NCBI GenBank assembly: GCA_913050035.1
Contig: CAJXAC010000022.1
Coordinates: forward strand, 1 to 33,413
Length of the DNA: 33,413 bases
From: an uncultured Gammaproteobacteria bacterium
GTDB taxonomy: Bacteria > Pseudomonadota > Gammaproteobacteria > Pseudomonadales > Azotimanducaceae
Reading direction: 5' to 3'
A program made the translations under genes and the position numbers. The notes under the pieces are model-generated. The model did no database searches. It was not told where the DNA came from and saw only the letters and a program-made list of their open reading frames with translations. Shown piece by piece: positions 17,097 to 26,261 of this stretch (positions are counted from its first letter, which is position 1; the number at the start of each line of letters is the position of its first letter).

Positions 17097-18364
17097 TTTC
17101 CGCGTTCCGACTGCGGTGGAGACCCATTCCAAGGAGCAACCCAATAAAGTAAAACCATACCCGGCACAGCCAACAGCGCACTGAGGTAGAAAAAATCAGT
17201 CCAACCAATGGTGTCGACGAGCAAGCCGCTGACGCTTGATGCAAAGACTCGCGGCAGAGCCGCCAGTGCGGTAAACATTGCAAGCTGTGTTGCAACAGCT
17301 AAACGCGAAGCTTCACGCGCTATAAAGGCAACAAACGCAGCCGTGCCCAAACCGACGCCTAAGTATTCGCCGGCAATGACCACCGCCAAAATGACTAGGT
17401 CAGGCCCAGCGTTGGACAACCATACGTAGCCGAAGATCGTCGCAAATTGGATGAAACCAAAAACCCACAGTGCTTTATTAATGCCGATTTTTACAATAAC
17501 TAATGCGCCCACTAATCCGCCAATTATTGAGGGCCATAACGCGGCTTGCTTTGCAACGATCCCGATTTGCGTGGTTGTAAATTGCATATCTAGGTAAAAA
17601 GGTGACGCCAGCGCCGTCGCCATGTTGTCGCCTAATTTATATAGCGCCATAAACGCTAGAACTGCGAGCGCAGGCCCAATGGAGCGACGTTGAAAAAATT
17701 CCTGAAACGGCACTTGCACAGCTTCTCGCAAACTCGCAGGCGGCGGAGAGTACTGTTTTGGTTCTTTGACCAGCAGCGCTAGCAACACACCAACAAGCAT
17801 GAATGCCGCCATAATCATAAAGTTTGCTTGCCAACTTATTTGATCCACAAGCAGCATACCGAGGGAACCGGGAACCAGACCCGAAACGCGGTAAGCGGTT
17901 ACGTTGATCGAGTTGCCGAGTGCTAACTCGCCCTCAGTCTCAAGAATCTCCCGGCGAAAAGCGTCCAGAACAATGTCTTGAGTGGCACTGAGTGCAATAA
18001 TCGCGATGGAAATTATCGAAATAGCGAGGATGTTTTCAGCAGGGCGCCAAAAGCCCAGCGAACCAATACTTATAATTAAAGGAATTTGTGCAACTAGCAT
18101 CCATGAGCGCCGTCGCCCTAGCGAGGATAACGAATACCTCTCCACCAATGGCGCCCAGGTGAATTTCAATACATACAGAAGCTGAATTGCACTGAGCGCG
18201 CCGATCATCGTTAAGCTGACACCGTCTATGCGCAACCACGAGGGCACAAGCTGGGTCATCAGATACAGCGGCAGGCCAGAAGAGAAGCCAACGCCAATGC
18301 ATATAAGCATGCGCCAGTTTAGAACTTGCTCCTTAAACGAGCGCTCTGAGTGCAGATCAGTCAC
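17084..18364 (-). CDS. AmpG-like MFS permease
   Basis: A 426-residue major-facilitator protein of the AmpG group, with about 12 hydrophobic helices. AmpG imports anhydromuropeptides for cell-wall recycling. Recognisable segments are GFSSGLPLYLMTQLVPSWLR (about 26-45), KFTWAPLVERYSL and LGRRRSWMLVAQIPL (around 67-96), close to the AmpG family core. The GTG start overlaps the yajQ stop by 8 nt, so the two genes are probably coupled. ampD, another muropeptide-recycling gene, lies elsewhere in the window at 24237. Substrate assignment rests on family resemblance only. Confidence 0.86.
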   Translation of the reverse strand: MTDLHSERSFKEQVLNWRMLICIGVGFSSGLPLYLMTQLVPSWLRIDGVSLTMIGALSAIQLLYVLKFTWAPLVERYSLSSLGRRRSWMLVAQIPLIISIGSLGFWRPAENILAISIISIAIIALSATQDIVLDAFRREILETEGELALGNSINVTAYRVSGLVPGSLGMLLVDQISWQANFMIMAAFMLVGVLLALLVKEPKQYSPPPASLREAVQVPFQEFFQRRSIGPALAVLAFMALYKLGDNMATALASPFYLDMQFTTTQIGIVAKQAALWPSIIGGLVGALVIVKIGINKALWVFGFIQFATIFGYVWLSNAGPDLVILAVVIAGEYLGVGLGTAAFVAFIAREASRLAVATQLAMFTALAALPRVFASSVSGLLVDTIGWTDFFYLSALLAVPGMVLLYWVAPWNGSPPQSERGNHSQ

Positions 18365-18839
18365 GAAAATTGTTGTACTGCAGTGGCATGGCTATATCCG
18401 ATTCCTTTAGCGCCGCCATGGCTGCCTGCAAGTCATCTCGCTTTTTGCCGGTTACACGCACTTTATCGCCATTAATTTGGCTTTGAATTTTTAGCTTCGA
18501 CTCTTTAAGAATCTTAGTAATTTGTCGTGCACTGTCCTTATCAATACCTTGAGCCAAAGCAAAGGATTGGCGCTTTAACTTTCCCGCCCCCTCTATACTT
18601 CCGGGCGTGAGCGCGCGGCTGTCGACATTACGCGCCGTCATTTTATCACGCAGGATGTCCTTGATCTGACCGAGCTGAAATTCTTCTGGTGCGCTAAGCA
18701 AAATACTCTGCTCTTCTAACTCGATATTTGCGTCCACTCCGCGAAAATCAAAGCGATTGCGCAATTCTCGCAGCGCCTGATCCACTGCATTACGGACCTC
18801 GTGCAGGTCAACTTCAGAAACAACATCAAATGACGGCAT
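18357..18839 (-). CDS. yajQ: YajQ family nucleotide-binding protein
   Basis: A 160-residue protein of the YajQ family (E. coli YajQ is about 163). It begins MPSFDVVSEVDLHEVRNAVD and contains NRFDFRG, GQIKDILRDKM and the C-terminal DKVRVTGKKRDDLQ and PLQYNNFRD. Some members (XC_3703) bind cyclic di-GMP; E. coli YajQ binds nucleotides or RNA. ATG 18839 is chosen because GGGAGAG lies about 9 nt upstream and this matches the family N-terminus; the open frame continues upstream without conserved sequence. It is divergent from the cobalamin adenosyltransferase gene (75 bp between starts) and overlaps the ampG-like gene by 8 nt. Confidence 0.94.
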   Translation of the reverse strand: MPSFDVVSEVDLHEVRNAVDQALRELRNRFDFRGVDANIELEEQSILLSAPEEFQLGQIKDILRDKMTARNVDSRALTPGSIEGAGKLKRQSFALAQGIDKDSARQITKILKESKLKIQSQINGDKVRVTGKKRDDLQAAMAALKESDIAMPLQYNNFRD

Positions 18840-18914
18840 GGTTTTGCGCTCTCCCGGCTGGATATCAGAGGCATTCGTTATACCATGCACGCTTATCTTG
18901 GAGCCAGACAACTC

Positions 18915-19487
18915 ATGTCCAGAATCAATCGCGTTACAACTCAAACCGGTGACAACGGCACCACGGCCCTAGGCACCGGTCGTCGAGTCAGCAAGACCGA
19001 TCCAATCATTACAGCACTCGGCAGTGTGGATGAACTGTCGAGTCTGCTTGGCGTATTGCGCAATCTTCAAATCAACCCTGAACTGAATACCCAGATTACC
19101 GATGTCCAACAAGTGCTATTCGACATCGGCGCAATTCTGGCTATGGAAGGGCAATATCAGGTAGAACAAATGGACGCACGCATCGACGCGTTAAAATCCA
19201 TTACCGAAACCTGTAATAGTACATTGCCACCGCTGCGCGAGTTCGTCATACCAGGAAGCAATCAAACAAACGCTCAGTGTCATCTCTGCAGAACGGTATG
19301 TCGTCGCGCGGAGGCTAATGTATGGGAGGTTTTAGAAACAACCAATTCGAATGCGGACAGCGAGACGGCGTTTAAACAAGCGGGCCGTTACTTAAATCGT
19401 CTCAGCGACTTTTTATTTGTGCAGGCCAGAATCTTGGCCAACGATCCAGACGAAGCTCAGTGGCGCGGCCCGAGTGCGCCGGCTTAG
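18915..19487 (+). CDS. Cob(I)alamin adenosyltransferase, PduO type
   Basis: A 190-residue ATP:cob(I)alamin adenosyltransferase of the PduO family, which makes adenosylcobalamin. It starts MSRINRVTTQTGDNGTTALG, the family N-terminal ATP-binding segment (usually TGDxGTT), then RRVSKTDP and GSVDELSSLLG. CRTVCRRAEANVWE (around 125-138) is the conserved Arg-rich helix, and YLNRLSDFLFVQAR is the family C-terminal helix. ATG 18915 is preferred over 18885 because the family N-terminus begins there, with GGAG about 12 nt upstream. It converges on aceF with a 22-bp gap. No cobalamin riboswitch was seen upstream. Confidence 0.92.
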   Translation: MSRINRVTTQTGDNGTTALGTGRRVSKTDPIITALGSVDELSSLLGVLRNLQINPELNTQITDVQQVLFDIGAILAMEGQYQVEQMDARIDALKSITETCNSTLPPLREFVIPGSNQTNAQCHLCRTVCRRAEANVWEVLETTNSNADSETAFKQAGRYLNRLSDFLFVQARILANDPDEAQWRGPSAPA

Positions 19488-19509
19488 GCAGCAATTGCGA
19501 TTTTACGAA

Positions 19510-21132
19510 CTAAAGCGCTAACCGACGTACATCAGACAGCAGTTGCGACAACAACTGCATAAATTCACCACCGTCGACACCATTGATCACCCGATGATCG
19601 TAAGACAAGGACAGCGGAAGCATTTGCCGAGGCAAAAACTCCTGACCATTCCACTGGGGCTGAGTGCTCAGACGGCCAACACCCAGAATGGCGACCTCAG
19701 GTGCATTAACAATCGGGGTAAAACCGGTGCCACCGATCGAACCTAAGCTGGAGACGGTAAAGGTCCCGCCACCCAAGTCGTCTAATGCTAATTTTTTATC
19801 CCGCGCCTTCTCTGCCAATTCCGCGATGTTCTCGGATAATTCCCACAAGCCTTTTTTATCAGCGCCACGAATCACCGGCACCAGCAAGCCCTCTGCCGTA
19901 TTAGTGGCGATACCCACGTTAATGTATTCCTTAACAATTAAACGCTGGCTATCTGGATGCAGTGAGCTGTTGAACTTTGGCTTTTGCGCTAAGGCATAGC
20001 AAACAGCACGAACAATGAACGCCAGCGGTGTCAGTTTTATGCCCCGCTGCCCGGCCTCTGCTTTGAGGCTCTGACGAAACTCTTCCATATCGGTAATGTC
20101 TGCCAAATCGTGCTGGGTGACATGGGGTACGTTCAACCAACTACGCTGCATATTGGTGGCAACCTGCTGCTGAATACGCGTCAGCGACTGTTCTGCAACC
20201 GGACCAAAACGCGCAAAATCTACCGCCGGTATTTCGGGAATACCGGCACCCGAAGATTTAGCCGCTGGCGCATTCATTTGCTGCTTTACATGGCTCTTTA
20301 AGTCGTCCTTGGTGATGCGGCCGCGTTGACCGCTGCCTTTAACATGATCTAATGCCACACCCAATTCCCGGGCTAACCGCCGCACGGCGGGACCAGCATA
20401 GACCGTTACCTCGGTCGACTTGGCACGGTCATTTGTGGCGGCCGGGGGCTCCGGAGCTGACGGGACATCGGCCTTAACCGCTGCCGGTTGCATCGTTGGA
20501 GGCGCTGCAGCTTGCACTGGCTCAGCCACCGGTTCTGTTACCGCCGCTGGCTTGGCATTGGATAACTCGGCTGTTGCAATAAGTGCACCTGCGCCTACCC
20601 GGTCACCTACAGCGACCGCAACACTGATCACCGTACCCTCCTGCTCTGCCGGCACCTCCATCGACGCCTTGTCCGATTCCAGCACCACTAACAAAGTATC
20701 AAAGCTAATGCGATCGCCGGCAGCCACCGCGACCTCAATCACTTCAACATCTTCAATATCGCCGAGATCTGGCACCAATATGTCGATCTTAGACACGGCC
20801 TCTGTCGCTTGGGACTCAGCCGCGGCAGATTCAGTCTCCGCTGCGGTTGTGGTTGCAGCCGCGACCGGAACATCCTCGCTTGCCAGCGAGTCTGCCTCCC
20901 CAGCATCAGGGGTCACCGTCGCTATCAAAGTGCCTTCACTCACAAGGTCGCCTAGCTGCACGGTATAGGCCTGCAAAATTCCATCGCACGTCGCTGGCAC
21001 ATCCATGGATGCTTTATCCGATTCGATAACGATTAGCGTATCGCCGGTTGCCACCGCAGCGCCGGGATCAATACACAATTCGATGACTTCAACCTCGTCG
21101 ATATCACCTAAGCTGGGAATCAGAATATCCAT
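19510..21132 (-). CDS. aceF: Pyruvate dehydrogenase E2, dihydrolipoamide acetyltransferase
   Basis: A 540-residue E2 core protein. Two lipoyl domains are visible, with lipoylated Lys40 and Lys155, each in an ESDKASM(D/E)VP motif, separated and followed by Ala/Pro/Glu-rich flexible linkers. A peripheral subunit-binding domain lies at about 247-283 (AGPAVRRLARELG, GSGQRGRITKDDL). The catalytic domain ends with SYDHRVINGVDGGEF (His513, Asn517). Asn at that second position rather than Asp also occurs in Azotobacter E2p. Two lipoyl domains, rather than the three of E. coli, is the pseudomonad-like arrangement. It lies 77 nt downstream of aceE in one operon. No lpd (E3) gene follows. Confidence 0.97.
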   Translation of the reverse strand: MDILIPSLGDIDEVEVIELCIDPGAAVATGDTLIVIESDKASMDVPATCDGILQAYTVQLGDLVSEGTLIATVTPDAGEADSLASEDVPVAAATTTAAETESAAAESQATEAVSKIDILVPDLGDIEDVEVIEVAVAAGDRISFDTLLVVLESDKASMEVPAEQEGTVISVAVAVGDRVGAGALIATAELSNAKPAAVTEPVAEPVQAAAPPTMQPAAVKADVPSAPEPPAATNDRAKSTEVTVYAGPAVRRLARELGVALDHVKGSGQRGRITKDDLKSHVKQQMNAPAAKSSGAGIPEIPAVDFARFGPVAEQSLTRIQQQVATNMQRSWLNVPHVTQHDLADITDMEEFRQSLKAEAGQRGIKLTPLAFIVRAVCYALAQKPKFNSSLHPDSQRLIVKEYINVGIATNTAEGLLVPVIRGADKKGLWELSENIAELAEKARDKKLALDDLGGGTFTVSSLGSIGGTGFTPIVNAPEVAILGVGRLSTQPQWNGQEFLPRQMLPLSLSYDHRVINGVDGGEFMQLLSQLLSDVRRLAL

Positions 21133-21209
21133 GGGTTATCGCTGCTCACTATTCTTCTTTTACCGAATGCCTAACTACTGCCATGCCGATGCTATCTGGC
21201 ATCCAACAA

Positions 21210-23906
21210 CTACTCACCACGAGGGTTGGGCTTGTCTTCATCGATCTCCAAGGCCTGCTGAGCCGATCGCACCACCTCAACTCCGATCACGTTACTCTGG
21301 GCTAATTGGCTTAATGCACACAAAGTAATGTAGCGGCGATCAACCTCAAAAAAATCTCGCAATTGCGAGCGCGTATCGCTGCGCCCGAAACCGTCCGTGC
21401 CTAGTACATGCAACGGCGCAGATATCGATCCCCGCAGCGGCTCCGCCAGAGCTTTCACATAATCGGAAACAGCGACCACCGGTGCATCTTGCCAAGAGTC
21501 GCCACTCTGCAGACATGTCTCGACATGGGCCCGGCGCGGCTCAGCATCTGCGTGCAGCATGTTCCAACGTTTAACGTCGTCAATATCGCGGGACAACTCC
21601 GTATAGCTGGTAACGCTCCATACTTGCACTGCTACCGAATAGTCTTGGCGCAACGTTTCTGCCGCCGCTAATGCTTCGCGCAACAGCGTACCGCTGGCCA
21701 GCAAGCGAATACGCGATACGGCCTCCGAATCATCACTCTCAAGACAATACATACCCTTGATAATGGCCTGCTCTACCCCCTCGGGCATGGCCGGTTGCTC
21801 GTACGCTTCATTCATAACTGTGATGTAGTAATACAGCGGTGCTCGCTCAACGAACATATGCTGCAGACCACGCTGAATGATGACTGCCAACTCATAAGCA
21901 TAGGCCGGGTCGTAACTGACACAGTTAGGAACAGTGGCCGCAAGCACGTGGCTGTGACCATCCTGATGCTGCAAGCCCTCACCGTTTAGCGTTGTACGCC
22001 CGGCAGTACCACCCAACAAAAAGCCTCTCGTCTGCAGATCACCTGCCGCCCACGCCAAGTCACCTATACGTTGAAACCCGAACATAGAGTAATAAATATA
22101 AAACGGAATCAACGTATGTAGGTGGTTACTGTAGGCGGTGCCCGCAGACATCCAAGCAGCGAACGCTCCGGCTTCGTTTATACCGGCCTCAATAACCTGA
22201 CCGTCCTCGCTCTCTCGGTAAGCTGCCAAAGCCTCTGCATCCTCGGGCTGATACAACTGCCCCACAGAAGAATAGATACCCAACTGTCGGAACATACCTT
22301 CCATACCGAACGTGCGTGCCTCATCAGGCACAATCGGCACCACGCGGGAGCCAATATTCTTATCACGCACTAGCGTTGCAAGGATGCGTACGAACGCCAT
22401 CGTCGTACTTATCTTGCGCTCGCCACTGCCCTTGAGTTGGGCCGAGAATGCACTCAACGGCGGCATTTCCAACGTTTTATTGTCCAATAAACGCCGGGGC
22501 ATAGATCCGCCCAAGGCTGCACGCCGTTCACGCAGATATGCCATTTCAGCACTGTCTGCGGCCGGACGAAAATACGGAATATCGCGTAACTGTTTGTCGG
22601 ACAGCGGCACATCGAACCGGTCACGGAATTGTTTTAACTCTTCTAAATTGAGCTTTTTAACCTGGTGGGTAGTATTTTCCGACTCCCCAGCATCGCCCAT
22701 TCCGTAACCCTTTACCGTCTTTGCCAGAATGACCGTAGGCTGACCTTCGTGCAGAACTGCTGCCCGGTATGCTGCGTAAATTTTATAAGGGTCGTGGCCG
22801 CCACGGTTAAGCCGGTAGATGTCTTCGTCAGTCATATCCGAAACCATCGCCGAAAGTTGCGGATGTTGGCCAAAAAAATGCTCTCGCACATAGGCGCCGC
22901 CTTTCGCTTTAAAATTTTGAAACTCGCCATCTACCGTCTCGTCCATGGCTTGCTGCAATAGACCGTCTTCATCCCGCGCCAATAGCGGATCCCAAAGGCG
23001 CCCCCATACCACTTTGATTACATTCCAGCCTGCTCCGCGAAAATAGCCTTCAAGCTCCTGAATGATCTTACCGTTGCCGCGCACGGGCCCGTCTAACCGC
23101 TGCAGGTTGCAATTCACAACGAAAATCAAGTTATCGAGCTTTTCGCGACCCGCTAACGCCAATGCGCCCAATGCTTCGGGTTCATCGCACTCGCCGTCAC
23201 CGAGGAAAGCCCACACTTTACGTCTAGCTACGTTAGCCTGGTCCCGGTTCTGTAAATATTTCATCAGATGGGCTTGATGAATCGCTTGCAGCGGTCCCAG
23301 CCCCATAGAAACCGTTGGAAATTGCCAATAATCAGGCATCAACCATGGGTGCGGATAGGAGGACAACCCCTGGCCGTCGACCTCGCGACGGAAGTTGTCC
23401 ATTTGTTGCTCATCTAACCGACCCTCTAAAAACGAGCGCGCGTATATCCCGGGTGCCGCGTGGCCTTGGAAATACACCAAGTCGCCGGCGTCGCCCGTCG
23501 CCTCATTAGGGGCACGGAAAAAATGATTAAAGCCAACGTCATATAGTGTTGCCGAAGAGGCAAAGCTGGAAATGTGCCCGCCAAGGTCACCTGGGCGGTT
23601 GTTGGCACGAACCACCATGGCCAACGCATTCCAACGGATGAGACTCCGGATGCGCCGTTCCATAAACAAATCACCAGGCATCGGCGCTTGTTGATGGGCA
23701 GGAATAGTGTTGCGGTAGGGCGTGGTTACCGCAAATGGCAGTGCCGCTCCAGTCTGGGTAAGTCGGGCAGCTAGGCTGCTAAGTAATTGTGATGCGCGTT
23801 CCGGACCTTCAATTCGTAACACATCATCAAAGGCGTCGTACCATTCTTGTAACGCTTGTCGATCAGGTTCGGCGATCGACGGGGTGTTGCGGGTCGGGCT
23901 GACCAA
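21210..23906 (-). CDS. aceE: Pyruvate dehydrogenase E1, homodimeric type
   Basis: Thiamine-diphosphate-dependent decarboxylase of the pyruvate dehydrogenase complex, about 898 residues, similar to E. coli AceE along its length: GGHISSFASSATLYDVGFNHFF, SSYPHPWLMPDYWQFPTVSMGLGP, the ThDP motif GDGECDEPE to VVNCN, LNRGGHDP, VPDEARTFGMEG, IPFYIYYSMFGFQR, and GTDGFGRSD near the C-terminus. I place the start at TTG 23906 because GGAG (23915-23918) lies 8 nt upstream and the protein then begins where homologues do. ATG 23990 is in frame and would add 28 residues, but has a poor ribosome-binding site and lies inside a small upstream ORF. aceF follows. Confidence 0.93.
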   Translation of the reverse strand: MVSPTRNTPSIAEPDRQALQEWYDAFDDVLRIEGPERASQLLSSLAARLTQTGAALPFAVTTPYRNTIPAHQQAPMPGDLFMERRIRSLIRWNALAMVVRANNRPGDLGGHISSFASSATLYDVGFNHFFRAPNEATGDAGDLVYFQGHAAPGIYARSFLEGRLDEQQMDNFRREVDGQGLSSYPHPWLMPDYWQFPTVSMGLGPLQAIHQAHLMKYLQNRDQANVARRKVWAFLGDGECDEPEALGALALAGREKLDNLIFVVNCNLQRLDGPVRGNGKIIQELEGYFRGAGWNVIKVVWGRLWDPLLARDEDGLLQQAMDETVDGEFQNFKAKGGAYVREHFFGQHPQLSAMVSDMTDEDIYRLNRGGHDPYKIYAAYRAAVLHEGQPTVILAKTVKGYGMGDAGESENTTHQVKKLNLEELKQFRDRFDVPLSDKQLRDIPYFRPAADSAEMAYLRERRAALGGSMPRRLLDNKTLEMPPLSAFSAQLKGSGERKISTTMAFVRILATLVRDKNIGSRVVPIVPDEARTFGMEGMFRQLGIYSSVGQLYQPEDAEALAAYRESEDGQVIEAGINEAGAFAAWMSAGTAYSNHLHTLIPFYIYYSMFGFQRIGDLAWAAGDLQTRGFLLGGTAGRTTLNGEGLQHQDGHSHVLAATVPNCVSYDPAYAYELAVIIQRGLQHMFVERAPLYYYITVMNEAYEQPAMPEGVEQAIIKGMYCLESDDSEAVSRIRLLASGTLLREALAAAETLRQDYSVAVQVWSVTSYTELSRDIDDVKRWNMLHADAEPRRAHVETCLQSGDSWQDAPVVAVSDYVKALAEPLRGSISAPLHVLGTDGFGRSDTRSQLRDFFEVDRRYITLCALSQLAQSNVIGVEVVRSAQQALEIDEDKPNPRGE

Positions 23907-23929
23907 CTGCTTTACTCCTAAAGTGCCGC

Positions 23930-24049
23930 CTAACCCGAACACCCAAGGGGTTGCAGAGTATAGACGAGGGTTTTGACGCGATAAGCCCATTGCTCATGCA
24001 TCCCAGCGACCTCGTTAGACATGCGTCGACGTTGATCCTGCTCAGCCAT
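23930..24049 (-). CDS. Putative 39-residue small ORF or leader peptide upstream of aceE
   Basis: ATG 24049 is preceded by GAGGTG with 5-6 nt spacing, the best ribosome-binding site in this area. It encodes 39 residues (starts MAEQDQRRRM, ends PLGCSG) and stops with TAG 23 nt before the TTG start of aceE. It has a charged N-terminal half and no recognised motif. It could be a regulatory leader peptide coupled to aceE, a small protein, or chance. The 187 nt between it and ampD (24050-24236) hold no gene that I can support; the aceE promoter should lie there, but I see no convincing -35/-10 pair. Confidence 0.4.
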   Translation of the reverse strand: MAEQDQRRRMSNEVAGMHEQWAYRVKTLVYTLQPLGCSG

Positions 24050-24236
24050 AGAGCCACCTCACTGTTTGTAAAACGCGCGGTATTGCATGGCTTTTGCTCA
24101 CCCCTAAGCATTGCAACCTATGCAGTAACCTTCGCAAGCTCACGGAATCGCTTTTTTGCGAGGGCATCTATTATTGCGAGAGCGCCTTCTTGTCCGCGAC
24201 TCTGCTTGCAAAAACTCTTTCGAACGAGGCACTTTT

Positions 24237-24803
24237 TTACAAGAGCGCCTCGATATTTTGATGCACCTGCGTGACTACCCATGACCAGTCAAATTTCGGC
24301 CCTGGGTCAGTCTTGCGAACCGGAGCGATGTCGCAGTGTCCCACTACGGCATCGGCACTGATTTGCGGATACGCGCCCATTAACGTGATAACAAGCTGTA
24401 TCAGTGTACGGTATTGGTCGACCGTATAATCTTCCTTTACCGACCCCTCTAATTCTACGCCAATGCTGAAATCATTGCAGCTATTACGTCCACGCCAGTT
24501 GGAAATACCGGCATGCCAGGCACGTTTGTCAAAGCTCACAAACTGCTCTATCTGGCCATAGCGATCGATCATTAGGTGGGGCGCCACTTTGAGGCCCGCG
24601 AGATCAGCAAAACTAGGGTGCTCAGCACAATCCAGCTCACCAGTGAACAAACGTTGGGGAGCATCCGTCCCGTACTCGCCCTCAGGCAACGAAATGCAGT
24701 GCACTACAATAAGTTCTGGCTGCAGGCCACGAGGACGCAGGTCGAAGTGGGCGCTCGGTCGCCACAAGACGTGATCTAAGCGATGTTCAGCATTAATCTG
24801 CAA
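24237..24803 (-). CDS. ampD: 1,6-anhydro-N-acetylmuramyl-L-alanine amidase AmpD
   Basis: A 188-residue cytoplasmic zinc amidase of cell-wall recycling, which removes the peptide from anhydromuropeptides. Zinc ligands are His35 (VVHCISLP), His156 (GHCDIAP) and Asp166 (KTDPGPKFDW); Glu117 (GVELEG) and Lys164 are the catalytic positions. The start is TTG 24803: the homologous N-terminus begins here and no in-frame ATG or GTG is nearby. Length matches E. coli AmpD (183). It is divergent from nadC with 98 bp between starts. The ampD/nadC and aceE neighbourhood is common in Gammaproteobacteria. Confidence 0.96.
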   Translation of the reverse strand: MQINAEHRLDHVLWRPSAHFDLRPRGLQPELIVVHCISLPEGEYGTDAPQRLFTGELDCAEHPSFADLAGLKVAPHLMIDRYGQIEQFVSFDKRAWHAGISNWRGRNSCNDFSIGVELEGSVKEDYTVDQYRTLIQLVITLMGAYPQISADAVVGHCDIAPVRKTDPGPKFDWSWVVTQVHQNIEALL

Positions 24804-24901
24804 ATGGATTGTCCGTTGGCCCTAGGGCACTATAATTCTACGCCGCACACAGCAATTCGCTAGCCATAACCCACATCCAGCAATGTACGGAACGTCTATT
24901 C

Positions 24902-25756
24902 ATGAACACTGAGTTGTCCCAACAAAGTCTGCACGCCGCAGTACAAGCCAATGTGCGCGCCGCACTTGCCGAAGACTTAGGCTCCGGCGACCTATCCGCC
25001 AGCCTGATCGCTGCCGAACGGAGCGCAACCGCGCGCATTATTACCCGCACACCCGGAGTATTCTGCGGCCAACTTTGGGTCAATGAGACCATGCAACAAG
25101 TGAACAGCAAAATCGACGTTGATTGGTATACCAACGATGGCGATGCGGTCGAGGCCGACCAACATTTATTTACACTGACCGGCCCAGCGGCAAGCCTACT
25201 CACCGCCGAACGTACAGCCTTAAACTTTGTACAGTTGCTGTCAGGCACCGCAACCCGCACCGCTTACTATGTGGCGTTACTGCAGGGGCATAAAACAAAG
25301 CTACTGGACACACGAAAAACTATTCCCGGCTTACGCTTGGCACAGAAGTACGCGGTTAAGTGCGGCGGCGGCAGCAACCATCGAATCGGCTTATTCGATG
25401 CCTATCTGTTGAAAGAAAATCACATCGCGGCTGCGGGCAGCATTAGTGCTGCGGTGGCGATGGCGCGCAGCAATAATCCTGAAAAGCCAATTGAAGTGGA
25501 GGTCGAAAACCTTGCGGAGCTGGACGAAGCCATAGCCGCGAGCGCCGATATCGCCATGATCGACAACTTTTCCTTAGCCGATACCCACACAGCGGTAGCC
25601 AAATCTGCAGGACAGATTAGATTAGAAGCTTCTGGCGGCATCAACGAACAAACTCTCGCCGCCATTGCTGCCACCGGCGTGGACTATATATCCAGTGGAG
25701 AACTGACCAAAACCATATTACCCATGGATTTGTCTATGCGCTTTGTCGCTGATTAA
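24902..25756 (+). CDS. nadC: Nicotinate-nucleotide diphosphorylase (quinolinate phosphoribosyltransferase)
   Basis: A 284-residue enzyme of de novo NAD synthesis that converts quinolinate and PRPP to nicotinate mononucleotide. The substrate-binding core TRKTIPGLR (138-146) and [12 protein letters not shown] (153-164) is intact, as are [15 protein letters not shown] and the C-terminal SGGINEQTL and YISSGELTK phosphate-binding loops. Length is typical (E. coli 297). The ATG follows a weak GGA about 11 nt upstream. No other nad gene is adjacent. Confidence 0.97.
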   Translation: MNTELSQQSLHAAVQANVRAALAEDLGSGDLSASLIAAERSATARIITRTPGVFCGQLWVNETMQQVNSKIDVDWYTNDGDAVEADQHLFTLTGPAASLLTAERTALNFVQLLSGTATRTAYYVALLQGHKTKLLDTRKTIPGLRLAQKYAVKCGGGSNHRIGLFDAYLLKENHIAAAGSISAAVAMARSNNPEKPIEVEVENLAELDEAIAASADIAMIDNFSLADTHTAVAKSAGQIRLEASGGINEQTLAAIAATGVDYISSGELTKTILPMDLSMRFVAD

Positions 25757-26055
25757 AGCTTTTCGGCCGCCGGTACTGCCGAAATTGCGAAGGCACCCGT
25801 ATTGTCTTTTTAATACAAATTGCCACTCGCTTAGGTTGCGCAACTTCCCGTTCTGACCAACGGTTACTTTTTGCTGACAAACGGCTGCTGGCATTTGGGC
25901 GCTAAGTTAGAGAAGTTAATCGCCCACCCATTATATTCCTTATGAGAATATATTGATTGTTAATTATTCCTTTTTCATCGACTCGTCCCATTGCTACAGT
26001 GCCGCCATTCAAAGCTCGATGACCTTTTTAATTTAACTCAATTAGGCCAAAACCA
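25757..26055. other. Intergenic stretch after nadC with AT-rich inverted repeat
   Basis: No gene is supported in these 299 bases. The part from about 25930 to 26040 is notably AT-rich and holds the inverted repeat TATATTC-N7-GAATATA at 25932-25952, which could be an operator or promoter region for the rightward small genes that follow. No clear -35/-10 pair or terminator for nadC was seen. Confidence 0.4.
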
Positions 26056-26211
26056 ATGCAAAACGCAGCTGCCCAACGGATCGTCGAACCTCTCCAAGAG
26101 GAAGTGACTGAGACCAAGAAAAGTCCAGAATTGCACGAAGTCGAAGAAACACTTTCGGAATTTGAGCGTGCGCGGCGCTGCAGCAAAACTTGGTCTATGC
26201 CACAAGACTGA
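26056..26211 (+). CDS. Putative small acidic protein (51 residues), unknown
   Basis: An ATG-to-TGA ORF of 51 codons (starts MQNAAAQRIV, ends TWSMPQD), too short for usual gene cut-offs. The middle is rich in Glu and Lys (about 14-39) and should be helical. A weak TTAGG lies about 8-10 nt upstream of the ATG. It follows the AT-rich presumed promoter region and precedes the small lipoprotein gene by 50 nt on the same strand, so it could be the first gene of a transcript. No family recognised. Confidence 0.35.
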   Translation: MQNAAAQRIVEPLQEEVTETKKSPELHEVEETLSEFERARRCSKTWSMPQD

Positions 26212-26261
26212 TCAACCACTGCGCAAAATCCGAAATAAAAGCGCGCCCAAAAAACAACCCG

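Noticed and set aside
18840-18944. 35-codon upstream extension of yajQ
   Set aside because: It would overlap the start of the divergent adenosyltransferase gene, is not conserved in the family, and the GGGAGAG site fits ATG 18839.
20420-20968. Long open frame on the plus strand (182 codons) opposite aceF
   Set aside because: It is antisense to the Ala/Pro/Glu-rich lipoyl and linker region, and its Ser/Thr/Ala-rich translation is what reversed Ala/Glu/Asp codons produce. No ribosome-binding site or family.
23863-24111. Longer minus-strand frame (82 codons) spanning the aceE leader
   Set aside because: It is in the frame that overlaps the aceE start without a ribosome-binding site. The 39-codon ORF with GAGGTG is the better candidate there.
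25932-25952. Fur box
   Set aside because: The inverted repeat resembles AT-rich operators but does not match the Fur consensus halves well enough to name it.
26028-26219. Minus-strand frame opposite the 51-codon small ORF
   Set aside because: Ser/Cys/Trp-rich translation without motif, and no ribosome-binding site; the plus-strand ORF agrees with flanking gene direction.
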